Source: Burkholderia pyrrocinia (lineage in GTDB: Bacteria > Pseudomonadota > Gammaproteobacteria > Burkholderiales > Burkholderiaceae). Taken from it: 64,000 bases of DNA. The stretch lies in NCBI RefSeq assembly GCF_003330765.1, contig NZ_CP024902.1, forward strand, positions 2,480,001-2,544,000. Reading direction: 5' to 3'. Each line of letters starts with the position of its first letter. Within the stretch, counting starts at the first letter, position 1. Below, in pieces: positions 43,920-54,327 of this stretch. The position numbers and the translations under genes were made by a program. Below the pieces are notes generated by a model, which was not told the DNA's origin, did not search any database, and was given only the letters and a program-made list of their open reading frames with translations.

Positions 43920-44264
43920 TCAGCGCCCGCCATGTGCGTTGCCGGTACGCGCCGCATGGTCGTCGTACGCGCGGCGCAGCGTACGGTCCGCGCGTTGCAT
44001 CAGCCCGATATAGACGACGATCAGCACGAGATACACGAGAATCGCGCCCTGCGCGCCGACATAGAACGGCAGGCTGAAACCGGCGAAGCGGACCCCCGCG
44101 AGCGCGGGCGCGAAGAACGGCACGACGAACGATACCGCGAAGCCGATCGCCATCAGCACCGCGATCAGCGCGACATTGAAGCGCCAGTAGCGCGCGTGGG
44201 CACGCGCGAGCGGCTCGGGAACGGGCGGCGGCGCGGCACGCGCGGGACGGGTCGGAACGGTCAT
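43920..44264 (-). CDS. DUF4212 small subunit of the sodium:solute symporter
   Basis: About 114 residues with two hydrophobic helices (VALIAVLMAIGFAVSFVVPFF and YVGAQGAILVYLVLIVVYIGL). This matches the small-subunit family that always sits beside the VC_2705-type symporter. The start is the ATG at 44262-44264; a TTG at 44279 would lie inside the acs terminator. Stop codon is 3 bases before the symporter ATG, so the two are co-translated. Confidence 0.85.
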   Translation of the reverse strand: MTVPTRPARAAPPPVPEPLARAHARYWRFNVALIAVLMAIGFAVSFVVPFFAPALAGVRFAGFSLPFYVGAQGAILVYLVLIVVYIGLMQRADRTLRRAYDDHAARTGNAHGGR

Positions 44265-44277
44265 GCCGTTGTTTAGC

Positions 44278-44320
44278 AAAAAGCCCCTGCGCGGGCAATC
44301 GGGATTGCCGCGCAGGGGCT
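44278..44320 (-). terminator. Rho-independent terminator of acs
   Basis: AGCCCCTGCGCGGGCAAT (44282-44299) pairs with its complement at 44304-44320 with one bulged base. On the minus strand it is followed by a run of T (44278-44282). It ends the acs transcript, so the symporter genes just beyond probably have their own start or need read-through. Confidence 0.85.
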
Positions 44321-44347
44321 CATGCGCGTGACGCGCAACCGGTGCGA

Positions 44348-46330
<1,983 letters not shown>

Positions 46331-46628
46331 CGACTACCCCTTGGTGAACATGAATCCTCTGGCGGCGCGATCGTGCGCGCCGCGCGTCTTGCCGGCGCAT
46401 GCGCGCCGCTGTCTCCCACCCGCCCGCGCACGGCCGCAAAGGCTGCGCGCGATGCTGCACCGCACCACATCACGCGACGGTGAACGTGCGGCCCGGCAGT
46501 TTCCACGATAAGCGCTCCAACTTACCCGTCACTTACGCGGCATGACCGTTTCGCACGCCGGGCGGCGCTTTACGCTGTTACAACCGCGACCCTACAATCC
46601 TAACTGAACTCGCCTCCCGGATTCCAGC

Positions 46629-47537
46629 TTGAATCGCTACGCCCTCTTCCTCATCCTGTCGATGCTGTTCGTCGGCAGCAACGTCGGTATCGGTAAATCC
46701 ATCGTTGCATTCGTCCCCATCGCCATCCTCGCCACGCTGCGTTTCGTGATCGCGATCGCCGTGCTGTGGCCGCTGTTCAGCCCCGTGAAGATGCGCGCGG
46801 TCAAGCGCGGCGAGTGGCTGAACCTGTTCCTGCAGGCGTTCTTCGGCACCTTCATGTTCACGCTGCTGATGCTCAACGGCGTGCAGCGCACGAGCGCGGT
46901 GGCGGCCGGCGTCATCACGAGCACGATCCCCGCGATCGTCGCACTGTTCGCGTGGCTGATCCTGCGCGAAAAACCGAACGGCCGTGCGCTCGTATCGATC
47001 GCGCTCGCGATCGCCGGCATCGTGACGATCAACCTCGCCAACGGCAGCGCTGCCGGGCACGGCGCCCACGGCGAAGCGTCCGGCTCGCTGACCGGCAACC
47101 TGCTGATCCTCGGCGCGGTGTGCTGCGAATCGATCTACGTGATCCTGTCGCGCCGGCTCACGCAAACCCTCGCGCCGATCGACATCTGCGCGTATACGCA
47201 CCTGTTCGGCCTGTTCCTGATGCTGCCGCTCGGCGCGACGGCGCTGTGGCACTTCGATTACGCGAGCGTGCCGGCCGGCACCTGGGCGCTCGTCGTCTGG
47301 TACGGGCTGTCGGCCAGCATCTTCTCGTTCTGGCTGTGGATGAAAGGCATCCGGCATGTGCCGGGCAGCCTCGCCGGCGTGTTCAGCGCGGTGCTGCCGA
47401 TCGCCGCAGCCGCCTATGGAATCGCATTCCTCGGCGAGCGCCCGACGCTCGCGCATGGCATCGCGCTCGCGTGCGTCGTCGCCGGCATCGTGCTCGCGAG
47501 CCTGCGCATGAAACGCGTGCCGGCCGCCGCATCCTGA
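46629..47537 (+). CDS. EamA/DMT-family transporter
   Basis: 302-residue inner-membrane protein of the drug/metabolite transporter superfamily with about ten hydrophobic helices and two EamA halves (YALFLILSMLFVGSNVGIGKS; VLPIAAAAYGIAFLGERPT). It starts at TTG 46629, because the first membrane helix begins immediately after; an ATG further in would cut it. Likely exports an amino acid or similar metabolite. Divergent from acs. Confidence 0.85.
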   Translation: MNRYALFLILSMLFVGSNVGIGKSIVAFVPIAILATLRFVIAIAVLWPLFSPVKMRAVKRGEWLNLFLQAFFGTFMFTLLMLNGVQRTSAVAAGVITSTIPAIVALFAWLILREKPNGRALVSIALAIAGIVTINLANGSAAGHGAHGEASGSLTGNLLILGAVCCESIYVILSRRLTQTLAPIDICAYTHLFGLFLMLPLGATALWHFDYASVPAGTWALVVWYGLSASIFSFWLWMKGIRHVPGSLAGVFSAVLPIAAAAYGIAFLGERPTLAHGIALACVVAGIVLASLRMKRVPAAAS

Positions 47538-47650
47538 TCCGTCCCCGGCAGCGCCGGCGCGTCGCTGCAGTCGCGCCGGCCGACGCGTTACAATAGCGCG
47601 CCTTTTCAAGATTACCCCCGATACCTGCGCACCGCGCCCGACCCTCCATC

Positions 47651-48262
47651 ATGTCCGCCCCGCATTCGCCTGGCCGCCTCCCCTCCCGTCGCCCGCTTCG
47701 CCCGCTTCCCGCGCTGATCTTCATGAGCCGCTGGCTCCAGGTTCCGCTTTACCTGGGCCTGATCGTCGCGCAGGCCGTCTACGTGTTCCTGTTCCTGAAG
47801 GAAGTCTGGCACCTGCTGTCGCATGCCACCAGCCTCGACGAAGTCAGCGTGATGCTCGCGGTGCTCGGCCTGATCGACGTGGTGATGATCTCGAACTTGC
47901 TGATCATGGTGATCGTCGGCGGTTACGAAACGTTCGTGTCGCGCCTCGGCATCGAGGGCCACCCCGACGAGCCCGAGTGGCTCGACCACGTGAATGCGGG
48001 CGTGCTGAAGGTCAAGCTGTCGATGGCGCTGATCAGCATTTCGTCGATCCACCTGCTGAAGACGTTCATCAACCCCGACCAGCACACGATGCACGCGATC
48101 ATGTGGCAGGTGATCATTCACGTGTCGTTCCTCGTGTCGGCGCTCGTGATGGCGTGGGTCGACCGCCTGACGACGCACACGCATCCCGCCCATTTCCACG
48201 AGGCGCATGCGCCCGCCGCGGCCGTGTCCCGCAAGCCGGCCGAAGCAGCCGTCAACGCATAA
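47651..48262 (+). CDS. YqhA/UPF0114 family membrane protein
   Basis: 203-residue inner-membrane protein with about four hydrophobic helices ([54 protein letters not shown]). It matches the YqhA family (TIGR00645-like), whose role is unknown. The C-terminal tail is His-rich ([13 protein letters not shown]). It lies 35 bases upstream of fumarase on the same strand and may share a transcript. Confidence 0.85.
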   Translation: MSAPHSPGRLPSRRPLRPLPALIFMSRWLQVPLYLGLIVAQAVYVFLFLKEVWHLLSHATSLDEVSVMLAVLGLIDVVMISNLLIMVIVGGYETFVSRLGIEGHPDEPEWLDHVNAGVLKVKLSMALISISSIHLLKTFINPDQHTMHAIMWQVIIHVSFLVSALVMAWVDRLTTHTHPAHFHEAHAPAAAVSRKPAEAAVNA

Positions 48263-48297
48263 AACGCATTCCCCACAGTCCTCACAGAGTCTCAGCC

Positions 48298-49821
48298 ATG
48301 ACCGTCATCAAACAGGAAGACCTGATCCAGAGCATCGCGGATTCGCTGCAGTACATCAGCTACTACCACCCGCTCGACTACATCCAGGCCCTCGGCCGCG
48401 CGTACGAGCTGGAAGAAAGCCCGGCCGCGAAGGACGCGATCGCGCAGATCCTCACGAACAGCCGCATGTGCGCGGAAGGCAAGCGTCCGATCTGCCAGGA
48501 CACGGGCATCGTCACGATCTTCGTGAAGGTCGGCATGGACGTGCGCTGGGACGGCGCGACGATGGGCCTCACCGACATGATCAACGAAGGCGTGCGCCGC
48601 GGTTACACGCATCCGGACAACGTGCTGCGCGCGTCGATCGTCAATCCGCCGGAAGGCGCCCGCAAGAACACGAAGGACAACACGCCGGCCGTGATTCACT
48701 ACGAGATCGTGCCGGGCGACAAGGTCGACGTGCAGGTTGCAGCGAAGGGCGGCGGCTCGGAGAACAAGTCGAAGTTCGTGATGCTGAACCCGTCCGACTC
48801 GATCGTCGACTGGGTGATGAAGACGGTCCCGACGATGGGCGCGGGCTGGTGCCCGCCCGGCATGCTCGGGATCGGCATCGGCGGCACCGCCGAGAAGGCG
48901 ATGCTGATGGCGAAGGAATCGCTGATGGATCCGATCGACATCCAGGAAATCATCGCGCGCGGCCCGCAGGACTGGGTCGAGGAACTGCGTGTCGAACTGC
49001 ATGAGAAAGTCAACGCGCTCGGCATCGGCGCGCAGGGTCTCGGTGGCCTGGCGACCGTGCTCGACGTGAAGATCATGGCTGCACCGACGCACGCGGCATC
49101 GAAGCCGGTCGCGCTGATCCCGAACTGCGCGGCAACGCGCCACGCGCACTTCGTGCTGGACGGCTCGGGCCCGGCGAAGCTCGAGGCGCCGTCGCTCGAC
49201 GCCTGGCCGAAGGTCCAGTGGGAACCGAACACGGAAACCAGCAAGCGCGTCGACCTGAACACACTGACGCCGGAAGAAGTCGCCAACTGGAAGCCGGGCC
49301 AGACGCTGCTGCTGTCGGGCAAGATGCTCACCGGCCGCGACGCCGCGCACAAGCGCATCGCCGACATGCTCGCGAAGGGCGAGAAGCTGCCGGTCGACTT
49401 CACGAACCGCGTGATCTACTACGTCGGCCCGGTCGATCCGGTGCGCGACGAGGTGGTCGGCCCGGCAGGCCCGACCACGGCCACGCGCATGGACAAGTTC
49501 ACCGAGACGATGCTCGCGCAGACGGGCCTGATCTCGATGGTCGGCAAGGCCGAGCGCGGCCCGGTCGCGATCGATGCGATCAAGAAGCACAAGGCCGCAT
49601 ACCTGATGGCGGTCGGCGGCGCGGCTTACCTCGTGTCGAAGGCGATCCGCGGCGCGAAGGTGCTCGCATTCGAAGACCTCGGCATGGAAGCGATCTACGA
49701 GTTCGACGTGCAGGACATGCCGGTAACGGTTGCTGTCGATTCGTCGGGCACGTCGGTGCATCAGACCGGTCCGAAGGAATGGCAGGCGAAGATCGGCAAG
49801 ATCCCGGTCGCAGCCGCTTAA
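48298..49821 (+). CDS. fumA: Class I (iron-sulfur) fumarate hydratase
   Basis: Reversibly hydrates fumarate to malate in the TCA cycle. 507 residues, single-chain class I form with a 4Fe-4S cluster held by cysteines in RPICQDTG, GWCPPGMLGIG and the IPNCAATRHAHF segment. N- and C-terminal halves correspond to alpha and beta chains of two-subunit fumarases. The C-terminal region has DLGMEAIYEFDV and VDSSGTSVHQTGP. The ATG is 48298. Iron-dependent TCA enzymes of this sort are common targets of iron-saving sRNAs. A terminator follows at 49831. Confidence 0.95.
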   Translation: MTVIKQEDLIQSIADSLQYISYYHPLDYIQALGRAYELEESPAAKDAIAQILTNSRMCAEGKRPICQDTGIVTIFVKVGMDVRWDGATMGLTDMINEGVRRGYTHPDNVLRASIVNPPEGARKNTKDNTPAVIHYEIVPGDKVDVQVAAKGGGSENKSKFVMLNPSDSIVDWVMKTVPTMGAGWCPPGMLGIGIGGTAEKAMLMAKESLMDPIDIQEIIARGPQDWVEELRVELHEKVNALGIGAQGLGGLATVLDVKIMAAPTHAASKPVALIPNCAATRHAHFVLDGSGPAKLEAPSLDAWPKVQWEPNTETSKRVDLNTLTPEEVANWKPGQTLLLSGKMLTGRDAAHKRIADMLAKGEKLPVDFTNRVIYYVGPVDPVRDEVVGPAGPTTATRMDKFTETMLAQTGLISMVGKAERGPVAIDAIKKHKAAYLMAVGGAAYLVSKAIRGAKVLAFEDLGMEAIYEFDVQDMPVTVAVDSSGTSVHQTGPKEWQAKIGKIPVAAA

Positions 49822-49830
49822 GCGCGAACG

Positions 49831-49858
49831 AAAGGCCGGACGGGAGTCCGGCCTTTCC
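49831..49858 (+). terminator. Terminator after fumarase
   Basis: AAAGGCCGGAC (49831-49841) pairs perfectly with GTCCGGCCTTT (49846-49856) around a four-base loop. The T-tail is short. It lies 10 bases past the fumA stop. Confidence 0.8.
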
Positions 49859-49860
49859 AC

Positions 49861-49915
49861 TTCTCATTCTCATTATGGTGCGCAGCCGGTTATTCACGGC
49901 TGATTCTCATTACAC
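49861..49915 (+). promoter_or_regulatory. Repeated TTCTCATT elements before bacterioferritin
   Basis: TTCTCATTCTCATTAT (49861-49876) and ATTCTCATTAC (49903-49913) are repeats of the TTCTCATT half-site seen in Fur boxes. No full 19-mer is present, so iron control by Fur is possible but weaker than for bfd, hemP and ftrA. Confidence 0.4.
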
Positions 49916-50010
49916 GCAAAAGGCAGGCCCGACAAGGCTCCGAGGCTTGGCTTTTCTCGTTCGAGCGATTATCGTTCGGTTTCTGAAGCCCCACTGAACA
50001 AGGAACAGCC

Positions 50011-50487
50011 ATGCAAGGCGACAAGAAAGTCATCGAATATCTGAACGCCCAACTGAAGAATGAGCTCACGGCGATCAACCAGTACTTCCTGCATGCCCGC
50101 ATGTACAAGCACTGGGGCCTCGACAAGCTCGGCAAGCACGAATACGACGAGTCGATCGGCGAAATGAAGCACGCCGACTGGCTGATCGAGCGCGTGTTCA
50201 TGCTCGACGGCCTGCCGAACCTGCAGGATCTGCACAAGCTGCTCGTCGGCGAGGAAACCGAAGAAATCCTGAAGTGCGACCTGAAGCTCGAACAGATCTC
50301 GCAGACCACGTGCAAGGAAGCGATCGCCTACTGCGAATCGGTTCGCGACTATGTGTCGCGCGAGATCTTCGAAAAGATCCTCGACGACACCGAAGAGCAC
50401 ATCGACTGGCTGGAAACGCAGATCGACCTGATCGGCAAGGTCGGCCTGCAGAACTACCAGCAAACGATGATGGGTTCGGCCGAGTAA
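50011..50487 (+). CDS. bfr: Bacterioferritin
   Basis: Iron-storage 24-mer subunit with heme at the dimer interface. 158 residues, four-helix bundle. Ferroxidase ligands Glu18, Glu51 and His54 are in KNELTA and EMKHAD; the heme-ligand Met52 is between; EEHIDWLE gives the second site. The ATG 50011 follows an AAGGAA ribosome-binding site. The upstream AT-rich region has Fur-like half-sites. MurI follows after 28 bases, and the ferredoxin that releases its iron (bfd) is downstream. Confidence 0.97.
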   Translation: MQGDKKVIEYLNAQLKNELTAINQYFLHARMYKHWGLDKLGKHEYDESIGEMKHADWLIERVFMLDGLPNLQDLHKLLVGEETEEILKCDLKLEQISQTTCKEAIAYCESVRDYVSREIFEKILDDTEEHIDWLETQIDLIGKVGLQNYQQTMMGSAE

Positions 50488-50515
50488 TCACCCCACCCGC
50501 CGCCGCGCCGTCCGC

Positions 50516-51379
50516 ATGACGATGACGAACCAGCCAGCCGCTGCCGCGATGCACCCCGCCGCTCCTGTCGGAATCTTCGATTCGGGGCTCGGCGGCCTGT
50601 CGGTGCTGCGCGCCGTGCGCGCGCACCTGCCCGGCGAGTCGTTCGTCTACACCGCCGATACGCGCTACATCCCGTACGGCGAACGCGACGACGCATTCAT
50701 CACCGAGCGCACGCTCGCGATCGGCGAGTGGTTTGTCCGGCAGGGCGCGAAGGCGCTCGTCGTCGCCTGCAATACGGCGACCGCCCAATCGATCGCGGCG
50801 GTACGCGAACATCTCGCGATCCCGCTCGTCGGCGTCGAGCCGGGCATCAAGCCGGCCGTCCAGCAATCCGCGAGCGGCGTCGCCGGCGTGCTCGCCACCC
50901 AGGCGACGCTGCGCAGCACCCGGTTCCAGACGCTGCTCGAACGTCATGGCGCCGGTTGCCGCTTCATCTGCCAGCCGGGCCACGGGCTCGTACAGGCGAT
51001 CGAGAGCGGCGACACGGGCTCGCCCGCGCTGCGCGCGCTGCTCGACAGCTATCTGCAGCCGATGCTGGACGACGGCGCCGATACGGTCGTCCTCGGCTGC
51101 ACGCACTACCCGTTCCTCACCGCAACGATTCGTGACATTGTCGGCGACCGCATGGCGATCATCGACACGAGCGACGCGATCGCGCGCCAGCTCGTGCGCG
51201 TGCTCGACCAGCACGGCCTGTGCGCGCCCGCCGGCACACCTGTCGCGCCGCCCCGCTTCTGCTCGACCGGCGACGGCCGGCAATTGCAGGCACTCGCGTC
51301 GACGCTGCTCGGCCTCGATGCGCCGGTCGAATCCGTCACCATTTCCTCGCCGAACGCGCGCGCCTGCGCGACCGCCTGA
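50516..51379 (+). CDS. murI: Glutamate racemase
   Basis: Makes D-glutamate for peptidoglycan. 287 residues. The catalytic cysteines are in VVACNTATA (about 85) and VLGCTHYPFLT (about 196), with FDSGLGGLSVL near the N terminus binding substrate. Start ATG 50516; an internal ATG at MHPAAP is another option. It lies between bfr and bfd. Confidence 0.95.
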   Translation: MTMTNQPAAAAMHPAAPVGIFDSGLGGLSVLRAVRAHLPGESFVYTADTRYIPYGERDDAFITERTLAIGEWFVRQGAKALVVACNTATAQSIAAVREHLAIPLVGVEPGIKPAVQQSASGVAGVLATQATLRSTRFQTLLERHGAGCRFICQPGHGLVQAIESGDTGSPALRALLDSYLQPMLDDGADTVVLGCTHYPFLTATIRDIVGDRMAIIDTSDAIARQLVRVLDQHGLCAPAGTPVAPPRFCSTGDGRQLQALASTLLGLDAPVESVTISSPNARACATA

Positions 51380-51484
51380 CGCGGGCCGGCACGTCCTCTC
51401 CCGCCACCGTTCCGCCGCCTCCGCCGTTTCAAGGGTCCGATGACCTTAAAAAAAGCCCGGCCCAGGCTTGTCAACGTCCGCAAA

Positions 51485-51508
51485 ATTAATGATAATAATT
51501 CGCATTAA
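51485..51508 (+). promoter_or_regulatory. Fur box upstream of bfd
   Basis: AATGATAATAATTCGCATT (51488-51506) resembles the 19-mer GATAATGATAATCATTATC consensus and shares TTCGCATT with the ftrA site. It is 24 bases before the bfd ATG, overlapping the likely promoter. Predicts repression by iron-loaded Fur of bfd and the tonB-exb genes beyond. Confidence 0.8.
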
Positions 51509-51529
51509 CGTTAGCTATCGCAACTCATC

Positions 51530-51766
51530 ATGATCGTCTGCGTGTGCAAGTCTGTTTCCGATCGCAAGATTCGCGCGTCCCTCGCAGAGGGCGTGAACTC
51601 TTTCGATGAACTCCAGTTCGAGCTCGGTGTGGCCACGTGCTGCGGCAAGTGCGAGGAGTCCGTACGCGACCTCATGGCCGAGCAAGGCGTCTGCGCGAGC
51701 CGGTGCGGTGTCGAGCATCACGCTCACCCGATCCCGGTCACGTTCTACGAACGCAAGGCCGCCTGA
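51530..51766 (+). CDS. bfd: Bacterioferritin-associated ferredoxin
   Basis: Small [2Fe-2S] protein that delivers electrons to bacterioferritin for release of stored iron. 78 residues; cluster cysteines Cys4 and Cys6 in VCVCKSVSD, and Cys38 and Cys41 in CCGKCEESV. It has a short extra C-terminal tail (HHAHPIPVTFYERKAA) containing histidines. Preceded by a Fur box, so made in iron shortage. Confidence 0.95.
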   Translation: MIVCVCKSVSDRKIRASLAEGVNSFDELQFELGVATCCGKCEESVRDLMAEQGVCASRCGVEHHAHPIPVTFYERKAA

Positions 51767-51870
51767 CCCGCGCCGAGTGTGCGCATGCGGCCCCGGCCGC
51801 ATTTTTTGTCTTGACCGTCAGCAAGCCACCGTCTGCGCGAGCCAGCGGCTTACCTGCCAAGGAGCCTGTC

Positions 51871-51933
51871 ATGGAATTGCTGATCGGATTTGTGACCACC
51901 GTTTGCATCTCGCTGCTGATCTTCCGCAAGTGA
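51871..51933 (+). CDS. 20-residue hydrophobic micro-ORF between bfd and tonB
   Basis: ATG 51871, with a perfect AAGGAG 7 bases upstream (51859-51864), encodes MELLIGFVTTVCISLLIFRK, one membrane-spanning segment ending in positive residues. Its size is below usual gene-finder limits. The strong ribosome-binding site and membrane-like composition favour a real small protein. If read in the Fur-controlled transcript, it would be induced in iron shortage. No family is recognised. Confidence 0.5.
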   Translation: MELLIGFVTTVCISLLIFRK

Positions 51934-51984
51934 TGCCGATTCACCCGCCGCGCCCCGGGTGCGACATCATTCTTTCAAGCTAAC

Positions 51985-52710
51985 ATGCAGGCTTCGCATT
52001 CCGCTCCTGCCGGCGTCTTGCCGGCTGCACCACGTATGAATCCCCGAGTGATCGTCGTCGCGGTCGGTGTGCTTGCCGCACACGCGATCATGCTGACGGC
52101 CGCCTGGCTGCATCGCAACGCGCCGCCGCCGAAATCGGTCGAGGTCCAGTCGATCACCGCGCAGCTCATCCCGCCTGCGCCGATCGCCCAGCAGGTCGCG
52201 GCCGAATCGATCCCGCAGCCCGCGCCGCCGAAACCCGTGCCGCACGTGAAGCCGAAGGTCGAGCCGAAGCCGGTACAGAAGGCAGCAAAGCCGACACCGG
52301 TCGCGCCGTCGCCCGATCCGTCGCCGACGCCCGCGCCGGCAGCCGATCCCACACCGGCACCCGCTGCGCCCGCCGCCGCCGCACCTGCGGCCACGCCCGG
52401 CCCGGCTCGTGAAACGATGCAGGTCAGCGCACCGAAAAACGTGCCGACGCTGCAATGCAATTTCGTGAAGCCCGATTACCCGTCGATGTCGCGCCGCCGC
52501 GGCGAAACGGGCACCGCCTACGTCCACTTCGTCGTCGGCACGAGCGGCAAGGTCGAAAGCATCGACCTGCAGAAGAGCAGCGGTTATCCGCGCCTCGACG
52601 AAGCCGCACTCGACGCGATGCGCGCCACCTCCTGCCGTCCGTACATCGAGAACGGCCAGGCGATCCGCGCCGCCCGCACACAGCCCTATAACTTCGGGCT
52701 CACCGACTAA
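51985..52710 (+). CDS. tonB: Energy transducer TonB
   Basis: Couples the proton gradient used by ExbBD to outer-membrane receptors for siderophores and heme. 241 residues: an N-terminal membrane anchor (VIVVAVGVLAAHAIMLTAAWL), a Pro/Ala/Lys-rich periplasmic linker, and a C-terminal TonB domain (QCNFVKPDYPSMSRRRGETGTAYVHFVV). A second in-frame ATG at 52036 would give a more typical short N terminus. It is followed by exbB after 34 bases. Confidence 0.93.
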   Translation: MQASHSAPAGVLPAAPRMNPRVIVVAVGVLAAHAIMLTAAWLHRNAPPPKSVEVQSITAQLIPPAPIAQQVAAESIPQPAPPKPVPHVKPKVEPKPVQKAAKPTPVAPSPDPSPTPAPAADPTPAPAAPAAAAPAATPGPARETMQVSAPKNVPTLQCNFVKPDYPSMSRRRGETGTAYVHFVVGTSGKVESIDLQKSSGYPRLDEAALDAMRATSCRPYIENGQAIRAARTQPYNFGLTD

Positions 52711-52744
52711 CCTGCCTCATCCGGAAGATTCAAAGGAAAGAAAA

Positions 52745-53473
52745 ATGCAAAGCTACGGTATCGCGCACGTCTGGGCGCAAGGTGATTTCGTCACGCGCGC
52801 CATTGCGATCACGCTGCTCGTGATGTCGGTCCTGTCGTGGATCGTGATCGTCGTCAAGGGCTGGAACGTGATTCGCCTGAACCGCCTCACGAAGAACGCC
52901 GAACAGGCGTTCTGGCATTCGGACGATTTCGACGACGGCATCAAGAAGCTCGGGCTCGCCGCATCGACGCCGAACGACAACCCGTTCCTCGCACTCGCGC
53001 TGTCGGGCAAGGAAGCCGCCGACCATCACCACCAGACGCAACCGCACCTGCACGACCGCATGGACGTGTCGGACTGGGTCACGCGCTGCCTGAAGGACAC
53101 GATGGACGAAGGCATCTCGCGCATGCAGAGCGGTCTCGCGATCCTCGCGTCGATCGGCAGCACGGCGCCGTTCGTCGGCCTGTTCGGCACGGTCTGGGGG
53201 ATCTACCACGCGCTGCTCGTGATCGGCGCAACCGGCCAGACGTCGATCGACCAGGTCGCGGGCCCGGTCGGCGAATCGCTGATCATGACGGCCTTCGGCC
53301 TGTTCGTCGCGATCCCGGCCGTGCTCGGCTACAACGCACTGACCCGCGCGAACAAGGGTGTCGTCAGCAAGCTGCGTCGCTTCGCGCACGGCCTGCACGC
53401 GTACTTCGTGACGGGCGCGAGCCTCGCATCGTCGTCGACGCGCGACGGCCTGCGTCTCGCGCGCGCCAGCTGA
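52745..53473 (+). CDS. exbB: Biopolymer transport protein ExbB
   Basis: MotA/TolQ/ExbB channel protein, 242 residues. The hydrophobic N-terminal helix (AIAITLLVMSVLSWIVIVVKGW) is followed by a cytoplasmic loop and paired helices with the signature AFVGLFGTVWGIYHALLVIG and ESLIMTAFGLFVAIPAVLGYN. Forms the proton channel for TonB. Downstream of tonB, upstream of exbD by 13 bases. Confidence 0.95.
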   Translation: MQSYGIAHVWAQGDFVTRAIAITLLVMSVLSWIVIVVKGWNVIRLNRLTKNAEQAFWHSDDFDDGIKKLGLAASTPNDNPFLALALSGKEAADHHHQTQPHLHDRMDVSDWVTRCLKDTMDEGISRMQSGLAILASIGSTAPFVGLFGTVWGIYHALLVIGATGQTSIDQVAGPVGESLIMTAFGLFVAIPAVLGYNALTRANKGVVSKLRRFAHGLHAYFVTGASLASSSTRDGLRLARAS

Positions 53474-53486
53474 GGCGGGGTGAACC

Positions 53487-53915
53487 ATGGCAATGAACAC
53501 CGGTTTCAGCGACGATGACGACGATGCCGTGATGAGCGAGATCAACATGACGCCGCTCGTCGACGTCATGCTCGTACTCCTGATCATTTTTCTCGTGACC
53601 ATCCCGGCGATGCAGCATGCGGTGAAGATCGACCTGCCGCACGCCAGCAGCCAGCCCGTCGACGAAAAGCCGCAGACGGTCGACGTCGCGATCCAGGGCG
53701 ACGGCACGATCCTGTGGGACGACCACACGGTCACGCGCGAACAATTGCAGGCACGCATCGCGGAAGCGGCGCAACGCAAGCCGCAGCCGGAGTTGCACCT
53801 GCGTGCCGACCGCAAGGTTGCATACGAGCACGTCGCCGAAGTGATGTCGGATGCGCAGGCAGGCGGCCTGACGAAGCTCGGCTTCGTGACCGCGCCGGCC
53901 GCGAAAGCGAAGTAA
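53487..53915 (+). CDS. exbD: Biopolymer transport protein ExbD
   Basis: 142-residue single-pass membrane protein. The transmembrane helix bears the proton-carrying Asp: INMTPLVDVMLVLLIIFLV (Asp27-ish). The periplasmic TolR/ExbD domain follows (EQLQARIAEAAQRKPQPELHLRADRKVAYEHVAEVMSDAQ). Works with ExbB and TonB. Last gene before tandem repeats and a strong terminator. Confidence 0.95.
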   Translation: MAMNTGFSDDDDDAVMSEINMTPLVDVMLVLLIIFLVTIPAMQHAVKIDLPHASSQPVDEKPQTVDVAIQGDGTILWDDHTVTREQLQARIAEAAQRKPQPELHLRADRKVAYEHVAEVMSDAQAGGLTKLGFVTAPAAKAK

Positions 53916-53947
53916 CGCGCACACGTCTCGCCCCTCGCCGGGGGCGT

Positions 53948-54003
53948 CCCTAACCGGGCGTACCTTGCCGGCCACCCCTAACCGGGCGTACCTCGCCGGC
54001 CAC
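53948..54003. repeat. 28-bp tandem repeat (two copies, one mismatch)
   Basis: 53948-53975 and 53976-54003 are head-to-tail copies of a 28-mer starting CCCTAACCGGGCGTACC and differing at one base. A partial third unit may precede it. It lies between exbD and its terminator. Confidence 0.85.
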
Positions 54004-54012
54004 CCCCAAAGT

Positions 54013-54046
54013 AAAAGGCCTTCATCGCCAGATGAAGGCCTTTTTT
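54013..54046 (+). terminator. Terminator of the tonB-exbB-exbD transcript
   Basis: AAAAGGCCTTCATC (54013-54026) pairs with GATGAAGGCCTTTT (54031-54044) around loop GCCA, then TT. The stem is 14 bp; the A-run/T-run flanks make it probably bidirectional, so it may also end the LysR transcript from the right. Confidence 0.92.
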
Positions 54047-54327
54047 CATGCGCACGCGGGCGCCTTCGGGCGGCGGGCTCTTCGGCGGTATCGGTTGCGC
54101 CTCGAGCAACGCAAATGCGGCTACCGTGGTCTGCACGGACTGCGCTTTCTGCCCTATCTGGCTCGCAATATATGCGGCCACCTGATTTCGCTCAGAACTT
54201 CCTTCACGAAATGGGATTTCAATATAGGCCCGCACGCGCGCGCATTCAAGGCCCCGGCGATTGAAACTTGCGATTGCAGGCGACGCTTCAATGACAAAAC
54301 AAATTTGCTTCGTCGAGCACGCCGTGT
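54047..54327. other. 280-base gap before the LysR 3' end; nothing seen
   Basis: A slightly lower-GC stretch between the terminator and the LysR stop. No gene-like open frame, hairpin or repeat was found that I would trust. Confidence 0.5.

Noticed and set aside
51446..51471. Possible terminator after murI (AAAAAAAGCC...GGCTT)
   Set aside because: The T-run would serve the minus strand, where there is no gene; on the plus strand no T-tail follows the stem.
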